DNA of 64,000 nucleotides, from NCBI RefSeq assembly GCF_042652085.1, contig NZ_JBHSJF010000006.1:992001-1056000 (forward strand). Reading direction: 5' to 3'. Position numbers and translations under genes: made by a program. The notes under the pieces are model-generated. The model had not been told where the DNA came from. It searched no databases and saw nothing but the letters and a program-made list of their open reading frames with translations. Below, in pieces: positions 1-8,121 of this stretch. Positions within the stretch are counted from its first letter, which is position 1. Each line of letters starts with the position of its first letter. This DNA is from Flaviflagellibacter deserti. Its GTDB lineage: Bacteria > Pseudomonadota > Alphaproteobacteria > Rhizobiales > Methylopilaceae.

Positions 1-2
1 AA

Positions 3-167
3 CACACGGCCGAAAAAACGGTCGAGCAAGCGCCGCCCGCTCCGACTGCTCACAGGTGTCCGGCAATGCCCGCTCCGGAGCGGGAAATGGCTCGGGAAGA
101 GACAGTCGAGGAAACGGAGGCGGAAGCGCCCCGCCCACGTCGTCATGGCAGTGCCCTGCCCACTTAA
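3..167 (+). CDS. C-terminal fragment, DUF3306-like protein
   Basis: An open frame enters from the left edge and stops at TAA 165-167. The visible 54 residues are Glu/Pro/Ala-rich and end in RPRRHGSALPT. Proteins of the DUF3306 family, encoded just upstream of the TorD-like chaperone in alphaproteobacterial respiratory formate dehydrogenase loci, typically end in a low-complexity acidic tail followed by RRHGGALP-like residues, so the assignment rests on that tail plus gene order. The domain itself lies outside the window. Its role is unknown; it is presumed to be an accessory or maturation factor. Chance open frame is the alternative. Confidence 0.55.
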   Translation, partial: HTAEKTVEQAPPAPTAHRCPAMPAPEREMAREETVEETEAEAPRPRRHGSALPT

Positions 168-278
168 AATTTCTGTTTTTCACCCTAGAACTAGTAAAAA
201 GACAGCTTGCAGCGTGCTGTAAGCGCGGTATGATTGGTGTCAACTATCGGTCGATAGCCAGTCCTTATCAGGTCGGGA
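168..278 (+). promoter_or_regulatory. Gap before fdh genes with two dyads
   Basis: This short gap holds two inverted repeats. The first is GCTTGCAGC-GT-GCTGTAAGC (205-224, one mismatch). The second is a perfect CTATCG-GT-CGATAG (244-257), 22 bases before the first possible chaperone start. They could be operators or weak hairpins. No convincing -35/-10 pair was identified, and the genes may simply be read through from upstream. Confidence 0.3.
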
Positions 279-923
279 ATGGAAGACGGTAGACTGCCAA
301 TGTCCGAGACAACGGACAGAGTGGAAGATCAGGGAATGGCCGAGCAGCGGCCCACCCATGACGACCTTCTGCGTGCGCACGAATACAGCCTCCTTGCCGT
401 CCTTCTGAGCCGCGCTCCGAGCGACGAGGTGCTTGCGCAGCTCGCCAAGATTACCGGCGGCCCAAGTCCGCTTGGCCTCGCCCACATCGCTCTCGCCGAT
501 GCCGCTCGAACGGCCGACCCCGGCGCGCTCCAGCGTGAGTATTTCAGGCTTTTCATCGGAGTCGGACGCGGCGAGCTCGTACCGTTCTGCTCGTTCTATC
601 TGACCGGCTTCTTGCAGGAACGGCCGCTAGCTCGTCTGCGCGCCGACATGGCCGCGCTGGGCATCGAGCGATCGCCCGACCTGCGTGAGCCCGAGGATCA
701 CATCGCCGTCGTCTGCGAGACCATGGCCGGCCTTATTCTGGGCCGGTTCGGGACGCCGGCCGAGTCCGAAAGTCTGTTCTTCGACAGGCATCTAAAGCCC
801 TGGGCGGCGCGTTTCTTCGCCGACCTCGAAACCGCCGAGGGCGCGGCGTTCTACCGACACGTGGGAGCGATCGGCAGGATGTTCATGGAAATCGAGGCCG
901 AGGCACTCGCCTGGGCCGCGTGA
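279..923 (+). CDS. TorD-like chaperone of formate dehydrogenase
   Basis: This is an all-helical cytoplasmic chaperone of the TorD/DmsD family. Such proteins bind the twin-arginine signal or the apo-form of a molybdo/tungsto-enzyme until the cofactor is in. The family signature is visible as the segment EYFRLFIGVGRGELVPFCS, followed by the later helices (PEDHIAVVCETMAGLI). The frame gives 214 residues from ATG 279. ATG 300 and ATG 336 are also possible, the last (195 residues) preceded by GGAAG, so the N-terminus is uncertain. The client is most likely FdhA (1193-4132), which carries a TAT signal. The TAT mini-protein follows 40 bases downstream. Confidence 0.85.
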   Translation: MEDGRLPMSETTDRVEDQGMAEQRPTHDDLLRAHEYSLLAVLLSRAPSDEVLAQLAKITGGPSPLGLAHIALADAARTADPGALQREYFRLFIGVGRGELVPFCSFYLTGFLQERPLARLRADMAALGIERSPDLREPEDHIAVVCETMAGLILGRFGTPAESESLFFDRHLKPWAARFFADLETAEGAAFYRHVGAIGRMFMEIEAEALAWAA

Positions 924-963
924 CAATGGAATGGACGGCCAACGCCGTCCAAAGGAGAGCACG

Positions 964-1185
964 ATGACCAACGACCGCGACGCGCTCGACCGACGCAGCT
1001 TCCTGCGTTCCGCGAGCGGGACGGCCACTCTTCTTGCGACCGTGGCGGCAACGACGCCGGTCTTCGTCAGCGAGGCCGAGGCATACGATCCCGGTCAGGA
1101 CGAGACGAAGTCGAAATATCAGCCCGAAGCGCCGGACGTGCAGGCCTTCTACCGCACCAACGGCTACGAAACCCTGAAAAAGTGA
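964..1185 (+). CDS. Formate dehydrogenase TAT mini-protein
   Basis: This is a 73-residue protein starting at ATG 964, 6 bases after an AGGAGA ribosome site; an upstream in-frame ATG at 931 lacks one. It has a twin-arginine motif (DRRSFLRS), a hydrophobic h-region and an AEA cleavage-like site, then a polar tail ending GYETLKK. It matches the small twin-arginine formate dehydrogenase accessory proteins (TIGR02811 type) found immediately upstream of fdhA. It is probably exported with, or as part of, the FdhAB complex; its exact role is not established. It is 7 bases from fdhA and clearly co-transcribed. Confidence 0.85.
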   Translation: MTNDRDALDRRSFLRSASGTATLLATVAATTPVFVSEAEAYDPGQDETKSKYQPEAPDVQAFYRTNGYETLKK

Positions 1186-1192
1186 GGCGGCG

Positions 1193-4132
1193 ATGCTGAT
1201 CAAACGCAAAGCCGGCAAGCCCGGACAAATCCGCTCCTCGAACGCCGCACCGGCGGCGAACGGGATGGACCGCCGCACCTTCCTTCGCAATTCGGGCCTC
1301 GCCGCTGGCGGGCTCGCCGCGTTCAGCACGATGATGCCGGGCTCTGTCCGCAAGGCGAATGCGATCGGTGGCGTCCACGAACAGGGCGTGCCGATCACCA
1401 TCAAGAAGAATGTCTGCACACATTGCTCGGTCGGCTGCACGGTCACCGCCGAAGTGCAGAACGGCGTCTGGACCGGCCAGGAGCCGAGTTGGAACAGCCC
1501 GATCAATCGCGGAACCCATTGTGCCAAGGGCGCATCAATCCGCGAAATCGTACATGGCGACAGGCGGCTGAAATATCCGCTGAAGCTCGTCAACGGCGAA
1601 TGGCAGAAGCTCTCATGGGAACAGGCGATCGACGAGATCGGCGACAAGATGCTGGAGATCCGCCAGAAATCTGGCGCCGATTCCGTTTACCTGCTCGGCT
1701 CGGCCAAATTCACCAACGAAGCGGCCTATCTGATGCGGAAGTTCGGCGCTTTCTGGGGCACGAACTCGGTCGACCATCAGGCGCGCATCTGCCACTCGAC
1801 CACAGTCGCAGGCGTCGCCAACACCTGGGGCTACGGCGCCCAGACGAATTCCTACAACGACATCCGCAATGCCAAGACCATGATCATCATGGGCGGTAAT
1901 CCGGCGGAAGCGCATCCGATCTCGTTGCAGCACGTCCTGGCGGGCAAGGAGATCAATCGCGCTAACATGATCGTTATCGATCCGCGCTTCACCCGCACCG
2001 CCGCGCACGCGACGGAATATGTGCGCCTGCGCGGAGGCACTGACATCCCGGTGATCTGGGGTCTGCTCTGGCACGTCTTCGAGAACGGCTGGGAGGACAA
2101 GGAATTCATCAGGAAGCGCGTCTACGGCATGGACGACGTGCGCAAGGAAGTCGCGAAGTGGACGCCAGACGAGGTAGAGCGCGTCTCCGGCGTTCCGGGC
2201 GAGCAGCTGAAGCGCATCGCCTATCTATTCACGCATGAGAAACCCTCGACGCTGATCTGGTGCATGGGCGCGACGCAGAAAACGGTCGGCACGGCGAATG
2301 TCCGCGCCTACTGCACGTTCCTGCTGGCGACCGGCAATGTCGGGGCGCCGGGCACGGGCGCGAACATCTTCCGCGGCCACACCAATGTTCAGGGAGCCAC
2401 GGACCTCGGGCTCGATATAACCACCCTGCCCCTCTATTACGGCCTGACAGAGGGCGCCTGGAAGCACTGGGCGCGCGTCTGGGAGGTCGACTACCAATAT
2501 CTCCAGGACCGCTTCGACGAGGTGCCGGCCAAGGGCGGCCGCAAACCGCGCTCGAAGAAGGAGAACATGGAGACCCCCGGCATCACCTCCACGCGGTGGT
2601 TCGATGCGGTCAACCTACCCGCGGACGATGTCGACCAGCGCGACAATCTGAAAGCCATGTTCGTCATGGGTCACGGCGGGAACACCGTCACCCGTATGCC
2701 GGAAATGGTGAGGGGCTTGGAAAAGCTCGACCTCCTGGTCGTAGCCGATCCGCACCCGACGACATTCGCGTCGCTGAAGCAGCGCCAGAACGGCACCTAT
2801 CTCCTGCCGATCTGCACGTCGCTCGAAATGGACGGATCGCGCACCGCATCCAACCGCTCGCTGCAATGGGGCGAGAAGATCGTCGAGCCGGCTTTCGAAA
2901 GCCGCAACGACTACGACGTATTGTACGACTTCGCGGTAAAACTCGGTTTTGCCGACAAGATGTTCAAGAACATCAAGGTCGAGAACGGACACGTCTCGGC
3001 CGAGGACATTCTTCGCGAGATCAATCGCGGCGGCTGGTCCACCGGTTATTGCGGTCAGTCTCCCGAGCGGCTGAAGGCGCATATGAAATACCAGGACAAG
3101 TTCGACCTGGTGACGTTGCGCGCTCCGAAGGATGTTCCAGAGGTCGGCGGCGACTATTACGGCCTGCCTTGGCCATGCTGGGGTAAGCCGGAGGTCCGCC
3201 ATCCGGGTTCCGCCATCCTCTACAACACCAGCCTTCGGGTGTGGGACGGCGGCGGCTGCTTCCGCGCCCGCTTCGGCGTGGAACGCAACGGCGTGACCTT
3301 GCTGGCCGAGGACAGCTATTCCAAGGATTCGGAGCTGACCGATGGTTATCCCGAATTCACCTACGGCATCCTGAAGAAACTCGGCTGGGAGAAGGATCTC
3401 ACCGCCGAGGAGCGAGCGACGATCTTGAAGATCGGCGGCGACAAGCCGGATGCGGTCAGCTGGGCGGTCGACCTTTCGGGCGGCATCCAACGCGTCTGCA
3501 TGGATCACAACGTCATCCACTACGGGAACGGCAAGGCTCGCGCCAATGCCTGGAACCTGCCCGACCCGGTGCCGGTGCATCGCGAACCGATCTACACGGC
3601 ACGGCCGGACCTGGTGGCGAAATATCCGACCCGGCCGGACGGACGGCAGTTCCGGATTCCGAACATCGGGATGACGGTGCAGAAGGCGGCGGTCGATAGC
3701 GGCGCGGCGCAGAAGTTCCCGATCATCCTGACCTCCGGACGCCTCGTCGAATACGAAGGCGGCGGCGAGGAGACCCGGTCCAACCGTTGGCTGGCCGAAC
3801 TGCAGCAGGACATGTTCGTCGAGCTCAACCCGGCGGACGCGACCGACCGCGGCATCAAGGACGGCCAGTGGGTCTGGGTCTCCGGCGCCGAGAACGGTGC
3901 CCGGTCGCGGGTGAAGGCGCTCGTTACCGAGCGTGTCGGCAAGGGCGTGGCGTTCATGCCCTTCCACTTCTCCGGCTGGTATCAGGGCGAGGATCTTCGT
4001 CCGAACTACCCGCAGGGAACCGACCCGATCGTACTCGGCGAGGCGGTCAATACGCTAACGACCTACGGCTTCGATCCCGTCACTGGCATGCAAGAAGCCA
4101 AGGTCACGCTCTGCCAGATCACGGCGGCGTAA
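1193..4132 (+). CDS. fdhA: Formate dehydrogenase, catalytic alpha subunit
   Basis: This 979-residue enzyme of the DMSO-reductase superfamily oxidises formate to CO2 at a bis-MGD Mo or W centre. The N-terminus has a twin-arginine signal (DRRTFLRN, residues 26-33), so it acts on the periplasmic side. The 4Fe-4S ligands follow as CTHCSVGC with a fourth Cys in GTHCAKG. The metal ligand is Cys200 (ARICHSTT), not selenocysteine. The middle holds the MGD-binding domains, and the C-terminal domain begins near ILTSGRLVEYEGG. Length and order match the respiratory FDH alpha subunits of Rhizobiales (FDH3 type in Methylorubrum). A GGCGG-type ribosome site precedes ATG 1193. fdhB starts 15 bases on. Confidence 0.96.
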   Translation: MLIKRKAGKPGQIRSSNAAPAANGMDRRTFLRNSGLAAGGLAAFSTMMPGSVRKANAIGGVHEQGVPITIKKNVCTHCSVGCTVTAEVQNGVWTGQEPSWNSPINRGTHCAKGASIREIVHGDRRLKYPLKLVNGEWQKLSWEQAIDEIGDKMLEIRQKSGADSVYLLGSAKFTNEAAYLMRKFGAFWGTNSVDHQARICHSTTVAGVANTWGYGAQTNSYNDIRNAKTMIIMGGNPAEAHPISLQHVLAGKEINRANMIVIDPRFTRTAAHATEYVRLRGGTDIPVIWGLLWHVFENGWEDKEFIRKRVYGMDDVRKEVAKWTPDEVERVSGVPGEQLKRIAYLFTHEKPSTLIWCMGATQKTVGTANVRAYCTFLLATGNVGAPGTGANIFRGHTNVQGATDLGLDITTLPLYYGLTEGAWKHWARVWEVDYQYLQDRFDEVPAKGGRKPRSKKENMETPGITSTRWFDAVNLPADDVDQRDNLKAMFVMGHGGNTVTRMPEMVRGLEKLDLLVVADPHPTTFASLKQRQNGTYLLPICTSLEMDGSRTASNRSLQWGEKIVEPAFESRNDYDVLYDFAVKLGFADKMFKNIKVENGHVSAEDILREINRGGWSTGYCGQSPERLKAHMKYQDKFDLVTLRAPKDVPEVGGDYYGLPWPCWGKPEVRHPGSAILYNTSLRVWDGGGCFRARFGVERNGVTLLAEDSYSKDSELTDGYPEFTYGILKKLGWEKDLTAEERATILKIGGDKPDAVSWAVDLSGGIQRVCMDHNVIHYGNGKARANAWNLPDPVPVHREPIYTARPDLVAKYPTRPDGRQFRIPNIGMTVQKAAVDSGAAQKFPIILTSGRLVEYEGGGEETRSNRWLAELQQDMFVELNPADATDRGIKDGQWVWVSGAENGARSRVKALVTERVGKGVAFMPFHFSGWYQGEDLRPNYPQGTDPIVLGEAVNTLTTYGFDPVTGMQEAKVTLCQITAA

Positions 4133-4147
4133 GGAGAAAGAACTCAA

Positions 4148-4744
4148 ATGGCCCGCATGAAATTCCTCTGCGACGCGGACCGCTGCATCGAGTGCAATGC
4201 CTGCGTGACCGCGTGCAAGAACGAGCACGACGTGCCCTGGGGCATCAATCGCCGCCGCGTCGTTACCCTCAATGACGGCAAGCCGGGCGAACGCTCGGTC
4301 TCGATGGCCTGTATGCACTGCACCGATGCGCCCTGCGCCTCGGTTTGCCCGGTGAACTGCTTCTTCACCACTGCCGACGGCGTGGTGCTGCACTCCAAGG
4401 ACCTTTGCATCGGCTGCGGCTACTGCTTCTACGCCTGCCCGTTCGGCGCACCGCAATATCCGCGCGTCGGCAATTTCGGTTCGCGCGGCAAGATGGACAA
4501 ATGCACTTTCTGCGCGGGCGGTCCGGAGCAGGACATGAGCGAGGTGGAATACGCAAAATACGGTCGTAACCGCATCGCCGAGGGCAAGCTGCCGCTCTGC
4601 GCCGAGATGTGCTCCACCAAGGCACTGCTCGCCGGCGACGGCGAGATCATCGCCACGATCTACAAAGAACGTGTGGCCAAGCGCGGCTACGGCACCGGCG
4701 CATGGGGATGGAAGACCGCCTACCGCGAAACCGTGCAGACCTGA
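4148..4744 (+). CDS. fdhB: Formate dehydrogenase, iron-sulfur beta subunit
   Basis: This 198-residue ferredoxin-type subunit relays electrons from FdhA to the membrane cytochrome. Four cysteine clusters that would hold four 4Fe-4S centres are visible: CIECNACVTACK, CMHCTDAPCASVCP, CIGCGYCFYACP, and CTFC with a late CAEMC. There is no signal peptide, as expected for a subunit exported together with FdhA. The start is ATG 4148, preceded by AAGGAGA. Unlike E. coli FdnH it has no C-terminal transmembrane helix, so it must dock on the cytochrome b subunit encoded 10 bases downstream. Confidence 0.95.
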   Translation: MARMKFLCDADRCIECNACVTACKNEHDVPWGINRRRVVTLNDGKPGERSVSMACMHCTDAPCASVCPVNCFFTTADGVVLHSKDLCIGCGYCFYACPFGAPQYPRVGNFGSRGKMDKCTFCAGGPEQDMSEVEYAKYGRNRIAEGKLPLCAEMCSTKALLAGDGEIIATIYKERVAKRGYGTGAWGWKTAYRETVQT

Positions 4745-4754
4745 GGAGACGGCG

Positions 4755-5801
4755 ATGAAGCAGACACGTCTCATCCTTGCGGCCGTCTTTGCTGCGGGAC
4801 TGTTCGCGGCGGCGCCGGCCTTCGCCCAGCATGGCCAGGACCCGCTTCCCGCCCCGGCGACGGAAAATCCGAGCGGCCAGAATCCGACGGCCGACGCGCC
4901 GACCGAGCAGCAGCTCCTCAACCAATTGCAAGGCGGGCGGCTCGAAGGGCGTGTCAGCATCCCGGATCACAAATCCGCCGTGCTGGAACAACCTGCCGGC
5001 CGCTTCGAATACCGTGCCTTCCGCGAGGAATGGTTGCCCTGGATCGGCGGCATCGCCATCATTGGCATGCTCATCGCGCTGTTCGCCTTCTACTTCACGC
5101 GCGGTCGGATCACGCTGGAGGACAGTCCAGAATCCGGGCGGAAAATCCTCCGTTTCACTTTTATCGAGCGGCTGAATCACTGGATGACGGCAACCGCCTT
5201 CATCCTGCTCGCCCTGACTGGGCTCAATTATATCTTCGGCAAGCGGCTGATCTTTCCATTGATCGGACCGGACGCCTTCGCCGTTTGGAGCCAGTACGCG
5301 AAATACGTCCACAATTTCGTGTCCTGGCCGTTCATGGTCGGCCTGGTGATCATGATTTTGGTTTGGATCAAGGACAACGTCCCAAGTCGGGTCGACTGGG
5401 TCTGGATCAAGCAATTCGGCGGTTTCATCGGCGGCAAGCATCCCCCGGCCCGCCGGTTTAACGCCGGCCAAAAAGTCGTGTTCTGGTCGGTCGTCATTGG
5501 CGGTCTCGCGCTGTCGGCGACCGGTATCATCATGCTCTTTCCCTTCACCGTAGCCGGGATCGAGGGCATGCAGATCGCGATGTATATCCACGCGACCGTG
5601 GGCGTCCTGCTCATCGCCGTGATCCTCGCGCACATCTATATCGGCTCGCTCGGTATGGAGGGTGCCTACGACGCGATGGGTTCCGGCGAGGTCGACCTCG
5701 GTTGGGCCAAGACACATCACAGCCTCTGGGTCGAGGAAGAGCAGGCCAAGACGATCGACGGCCCGCAACTCGGGCCGCGCGGCGCGCAACCGGCGGAGTG
5801 A
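4755..5801 (+). CDS. fdhG: Formate dehydrogenase, cytochrome b gamma subunit
   Basis: This 348-residue membrane subunit carries haem b and passes formate electrons to quinone. ATG 4755 follows GAGGAGA; the longer frame back to 4671 runs into fdhB and lacks support. A cleavable signal peptide (about residues 1-24, ending AFA) leads to a soluble Pro/Gln-rich segment. A transmembrane helix follows near WIGGIAIIGMLIALFAF, then the FdnI-type four-helix core starting at FTFIERLNHWMTA, where the His is a likely haem ligand, with further His in KYVHNF and YIHATVG. The long periplasmic N-terminal extension is typical of the alphaproteobacterial form. Confidence 0.93.
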   Translation: MKQTRLILAAVFAAGLFAAAPAFAQHGQDPLPAPATENPSGQNPTADAPTEQQLLNQLQGGRLEGRVSIPDHKSAVLEQPAGRFEYRAFREEWLPWIGGIAIIGMLIALFAFYFTRGRITLEDSPESGRKILRFTFIERLNHWMTATAFILLALTGLNYIFGKRLIFPLIGPDAFAVWSQYAKYVHNFVSWPFMVGLVIMILVWIKDNVPSRVDWVWIKQFGGFIGGKHPPARRFNAGQKVVFWSVVIGGLALSATGIIMLFPFTVAGIEGMQIAMYIHATVGVLLIAVILAHIYIGSLGMEGAYDAMGSGEVDLGWAKTHHSLWVEEEQAKTIDGPQLGPRGAQPAE

Positions 5802-5805
5802 GACG

Positions 5806-6516
5806 ATGAAGAGCCATCTCCTCGCGGCACTGCTCGCCGCTTCCACGCTGACGCCGTTCGCCGCCGTCGCGCAGACGCCTCCGCCCGCTGACGCTGCCCA
5901 ACCTTCAGCACCGGCGGCGCCCACGCCGGCCCCGGTTGCTCCGGCTGCTCCCGCGGCGCCTGCGGTTGCCGCAACACCGGCTGCCCCGGCGAGCGGGCCG
6001 GCCAATATCTGCACTGAACTGGTGGCTTTCCTGACGCCGAAGCCCGCCGCTCCTGCTCCAGCCTCGGCACCTGCCACCTCGGCTCAACCAGCGGGATCGG
6101 CACAGGTCGCGCCGTCAACCCAGGATCCGAACAAACCGACATCGACACCCGGCGCTCCGCCTCCGGCGGCAGCCGCATCGGGCGGCTCGGCTCAGCAGGC
6201 ATCAGGACAGTCGGGTACCGCTGTCGAAGCTCCGAAAGCCGGACCGGCCCCCGCTCCCGGACAGGGCCAGAATGCACCGCAGACGTCCGGCATGAGCGCG
6301 CCGACGCCGACGCCGCCGGACCCGCCGAAGAAGCAGGCATCGATCAAGCTGGACGAGGCCAAGGCAATGGCGGACGCGAACGATATCCCGGCGTGCCATG
6401 CGGCGGCACGGAAGACCCGTCGCGAGGGCGTCGACATGCCTCCTGCGCTGATCGCACTGGCGGCACTCGATCTTAAGTATCAAGCAAAGGCCGGCCCAAC
6501 CGTGCCGGCACAATGA
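5806..6516 (+). CDS. Secreted Ala/Pro-rich protein, FDH operon
   Basis: This 236-residue protein begins at ATG 5806, four bases after the fdhG stop. A clear signal peptide (residues 1-23, cleavage after AVAQ-like sequence) is followed by about 150 residues dominated by Pro, Ala, Ser and Gly with few charges. A compact C-terminal part of about 60 residues starts at KKQASIKLDEAKAMAD and has the look of a small helical domain with one Cys (DIPACHAAARK). A second Cys sits in ANICTEL. I do not recognise a family. Location and spacing indicate a periplasmic accessory of the respiratory formate dehydrogenase, perhaps a spacer or tether at the complex. Confidence 0.75.
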   Translation: MKSHLLAALLAASTLTPFAAVAQTPPPADAAQPSAPAAPTPAPVAPAAPAAPAVAATPAAPASGPANICTELVAFLTPKPAAPAPASAPATSAQPAGSAQVAPSTQDPNKPTSTPGAPPPAAAASGGSAQQASGQSGTAVEAPKAGPAPAPGQGQNAPQTSGMSAPTPTPPDPPKKQASIKLDEAKAMADANDIPACHAAARKTRREGVDMPPALIALAALDLKYQAKAGPTVPAQ

Positions 6517-6526
6517 GAGGCAAGCC

Positions 6527-6718
6527 GTGAGAACCATCCTGGCCGGAATTTGCGTGACCCTGGCGCTGGCCGTGGTGGCCGCGTTCGCGCTGTCCGAAGC
6601 GCAGAAGGACTCCTTCCAGGTCTACGCCACCCAAAGCGTGCGGGTTGGCGATCCGGGCCACAATCTCGTCGGGCCGAAATGGAACGGAGAGAATTACGCA
6701 CCCGATCGCGATCTCTGA
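6527..6718 (+). CDS. Small membrane-anchored protein, FDH operon
   Basis: A 63-residue product with a GTG start at 6527, 10 bases after the preceding stop and preceded by GAGAGG. It has one hydrophobic N-terminal segment (residues 3-22) that could be a signal anchor or a cleaved signal, then a polar periplasmic tail rich in Gly, Asn and Asp. It ends the formate dehydrogenase operon. No family is recognised; size and position suggest a small stabilising subunit of the complex, which is inference. Confidence 0.65.
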   Translation: MRTILAGICVTLALAVVAAFALSEAQKDSFQVYATQSVRVGDPGHNLVGPKWNGENYAPDRDL

Positions 6719-7130
6719 GGTGTCCTTACAGTCGGGTGATCGCCAGGCTGTAGACCGATAAACGCTGGAGGCACGTTCTCCCCTACCCCCGCTTTTTCAA
6801 AGCTCTTGGAGCACCTTCGACCGGACTGGATCCGTCAGAAACCCGTGGGAGCCGCGGAAGTTGTGAAGGCACTGCCTTAGAAAGATTATTTATAGCTTTT
6901 CTAATGATTTAGCTTAGTGAAATTGATTGGAATCAAACTTCGGAACGAACCCTTCGTTCCTATAGTAATGCCAACACGATAACGCTCGGTAACATAGCTT
7001 CAGTTTTGCGAATGGTTCGCAATAGCAGAATTGCGGGATTAAGTACATTTCGAGGATTTGAATTTACGACTTTCGTATGGAGTGTTAACGTCGGTTGTAG
7101 ATAAGAAGAATACCACCGAGGCTAACGCCA
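6719..7130. promoter_or_regulatory. AT-richer intergenic region with two dyads
   Basis: These 412 bases contain no credible gene and are visibly less GC-rich than their neighbours. Two perfect inverted repeats share a TTCG core: GGAACGAA-CCC-TTCGTTCC (6942-6960) and TTGCGAA-TGG-TTCGCAA (7006-7022). Both lie upstream of the LuxR-type regulator at 7131 and are candidate operators for it or for another regulator. No clear terminator for the formate dehydrogenase operon was found at the left end. Promoter boxes could not be assigned with confidence. Confidence 0.45.
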
Positions 7131-7799
7131 ATGTTCCGTATCAATCTGGCGCTTGTCGACGAGCAACCGCTTTTTCTCGCCGGTCTGGCGAATTTGTTCG
7201 GATCGGACGACAGGTTCAAGATCGTAGCTACCGGTTCGTCGCCGTCGGATCTCGCTGCGATAACGCACGAACATCAGCCCGATCTCCTGATAACCGAACT
7301 GTCCTTCGCAGGCGAGACGCGCGCCGCAATCCAGGAACTGCAGCGTCTCGCGCAAACCGCGAAGATCCTTGTCTGTACGTCGGTCACGGACATCGATGTT
7401 GCGGTGAAGGCGCTGGACGCGGGAGCCCGGGGATACGTCCTGAAAGGGAGCTCAGTCCCCGAACTGTTGGCGGCTATCGAAGCGGTCGGACGTGGCGACA
7501 CCTTTATCAATCAGTGCTTCGCAGCGAAAGTCATTGCGGCCTTGAGGCAGGCCGCAATGCTCAAGACCGCTGCGGAAAAAGACAAGCTCAGCCTGCGTGA
7601 ACAGCAGATCGTCCAGCAATTGCTCCGCGGAAGAACCAATCGCGAGATTGCCCACAGCCTTGCGATCAGCGAGAAGACCGTGAAGCACTATATGACGATC
7701 ATCATGCAGAAACTTCACGCCAGAAACCGGCTTGAAGTTGTTATCGCCGCCCAGCAGCTGCCGCCATACGGTGGCTCGCCTTCCGCCTACGCTAATTGA
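7131..7799 (+). CDS. LuxR/NarL-type regulator, degenerate receiver
   Basis: This 222-residue protein has a response-regulator fold (residues 1-125) and a LuxR-type helix-turn-helix (about 150-210, LSLREQQIVQQLL through SEKTVKHYMTIIMQKL). In the receiver the acidic pair is D10-E11 and the conserved Lys is K105 (VLKGSS). The phospho-acceptor position, PDLLITEL, has Glu56 where Asp is expected. This suggests phosphorylation-independent action or a receiver locked in an active-like state. No sensor kinase lies beside it. A strong terminator follows, and the next gene on the same strand is the giant peroxidase, the likeliest target by position. Function is inferred. Confidence 0.88.
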   Translation: MFRINLALVDEQPLFLAGLANLFGSDDRFKIVATGSSPSDLAAITHEHQPDLLITELSFAGETRAAIQELQRLAQTAKILVCTSVTDIDVAVKALDAGARGYVLKGSSVPELLAAIEAVGRGDTFINQCFAAKVIAALRQAAMLKTAAEKDKLSLREQQIVQQLLRGRTNREIAHSLAISEKTVKHYMTIIMQKLHARNRLEVVIAAQQLPPYGGSPSAYAN

Positions 7800-7822
7800 C
7801 CTTTAGAGACTTCTATCGTCAG

Positions 7823-7849
7823 CGCCGCGCTATCGAGCGCGGCGTTTTT
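7823..7849 (+). terminator. Intrinsic terminator after LuxR-type gene
   Basis: Perfect 9-bp stem CGCCGCGCT / AGCGCGGCG with an ATCG loop, followed directly by TTTTT (7845-7849), 24 bases after the regulator's stop codon. It should separate the regulator transcript from the peroxidase gene. Confidence 0.9.
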
Positions 7850-8121
7850 GCGTCTGAGACCTTGGCAGGTGCTGGCTCAGACCAAGGTCTGATAATCAGT
7901 CGGCCCGAAGTCCAGAATTGAAGTCGGACCTCAATCCCGGAAAATCGTTGGACTTTGTTATCTGACTCGAATTTTCGGGATCAAGCATTATCGCCTCCAA
8001 TCGCGATATTCGGCGTGGATAACTAACCGAATAAATCCGCGAAATAATTCGGCCGGAAAATGTGTTTTTCGGAACGGGATTTCTATGCCTGGTCTTCAGC
8101 GATCGGGCGCCGGAGGGTGTC
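7850..8121 (+). promoter_or_regulatory. Leader of the giant peroxidase gene
   Basis: No gene is seen in this stretch. It carries the perfect dyad TCAGACC-AA-GGTCTGA (7877-7892), a candidate operator for the LuxR-type regulator encoded just upstream. An AT-rich stretch (about 7985-8075) is where a promoter would be expected, but no consensus boxes stand out. GGAGGG at 8112-8117 is the ribosome site for ATG 8122. Confidence 0.4.

Noticed and set aside
1790..1792. Selenocysteine in the respiratory formate dehydrogenase
   Set aside because: The metal-ligand codon is TGC (Cys200), with no in-frame TGA and no SECIS needed.
2615..3967. Antisense frame of 450 codons inside fdhA
   Set aside because: Shadow of a high-GC gene with all FDH alpha motifs on the plus strand.
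4647..6077. Antisense frame of 476 codons over fdhG
   Set aside because: The opposite strand encodes a full cytochrome b subunit with signal peptide and helices; the antisense product is compositionally odd (Gly/Ala/Arg-rich).
7058..7600. 180-codon frame overlapping the LuxR-type gene
   Set aside because: It is out of frame with the regulator, Arg/Ser-rich and without family features.
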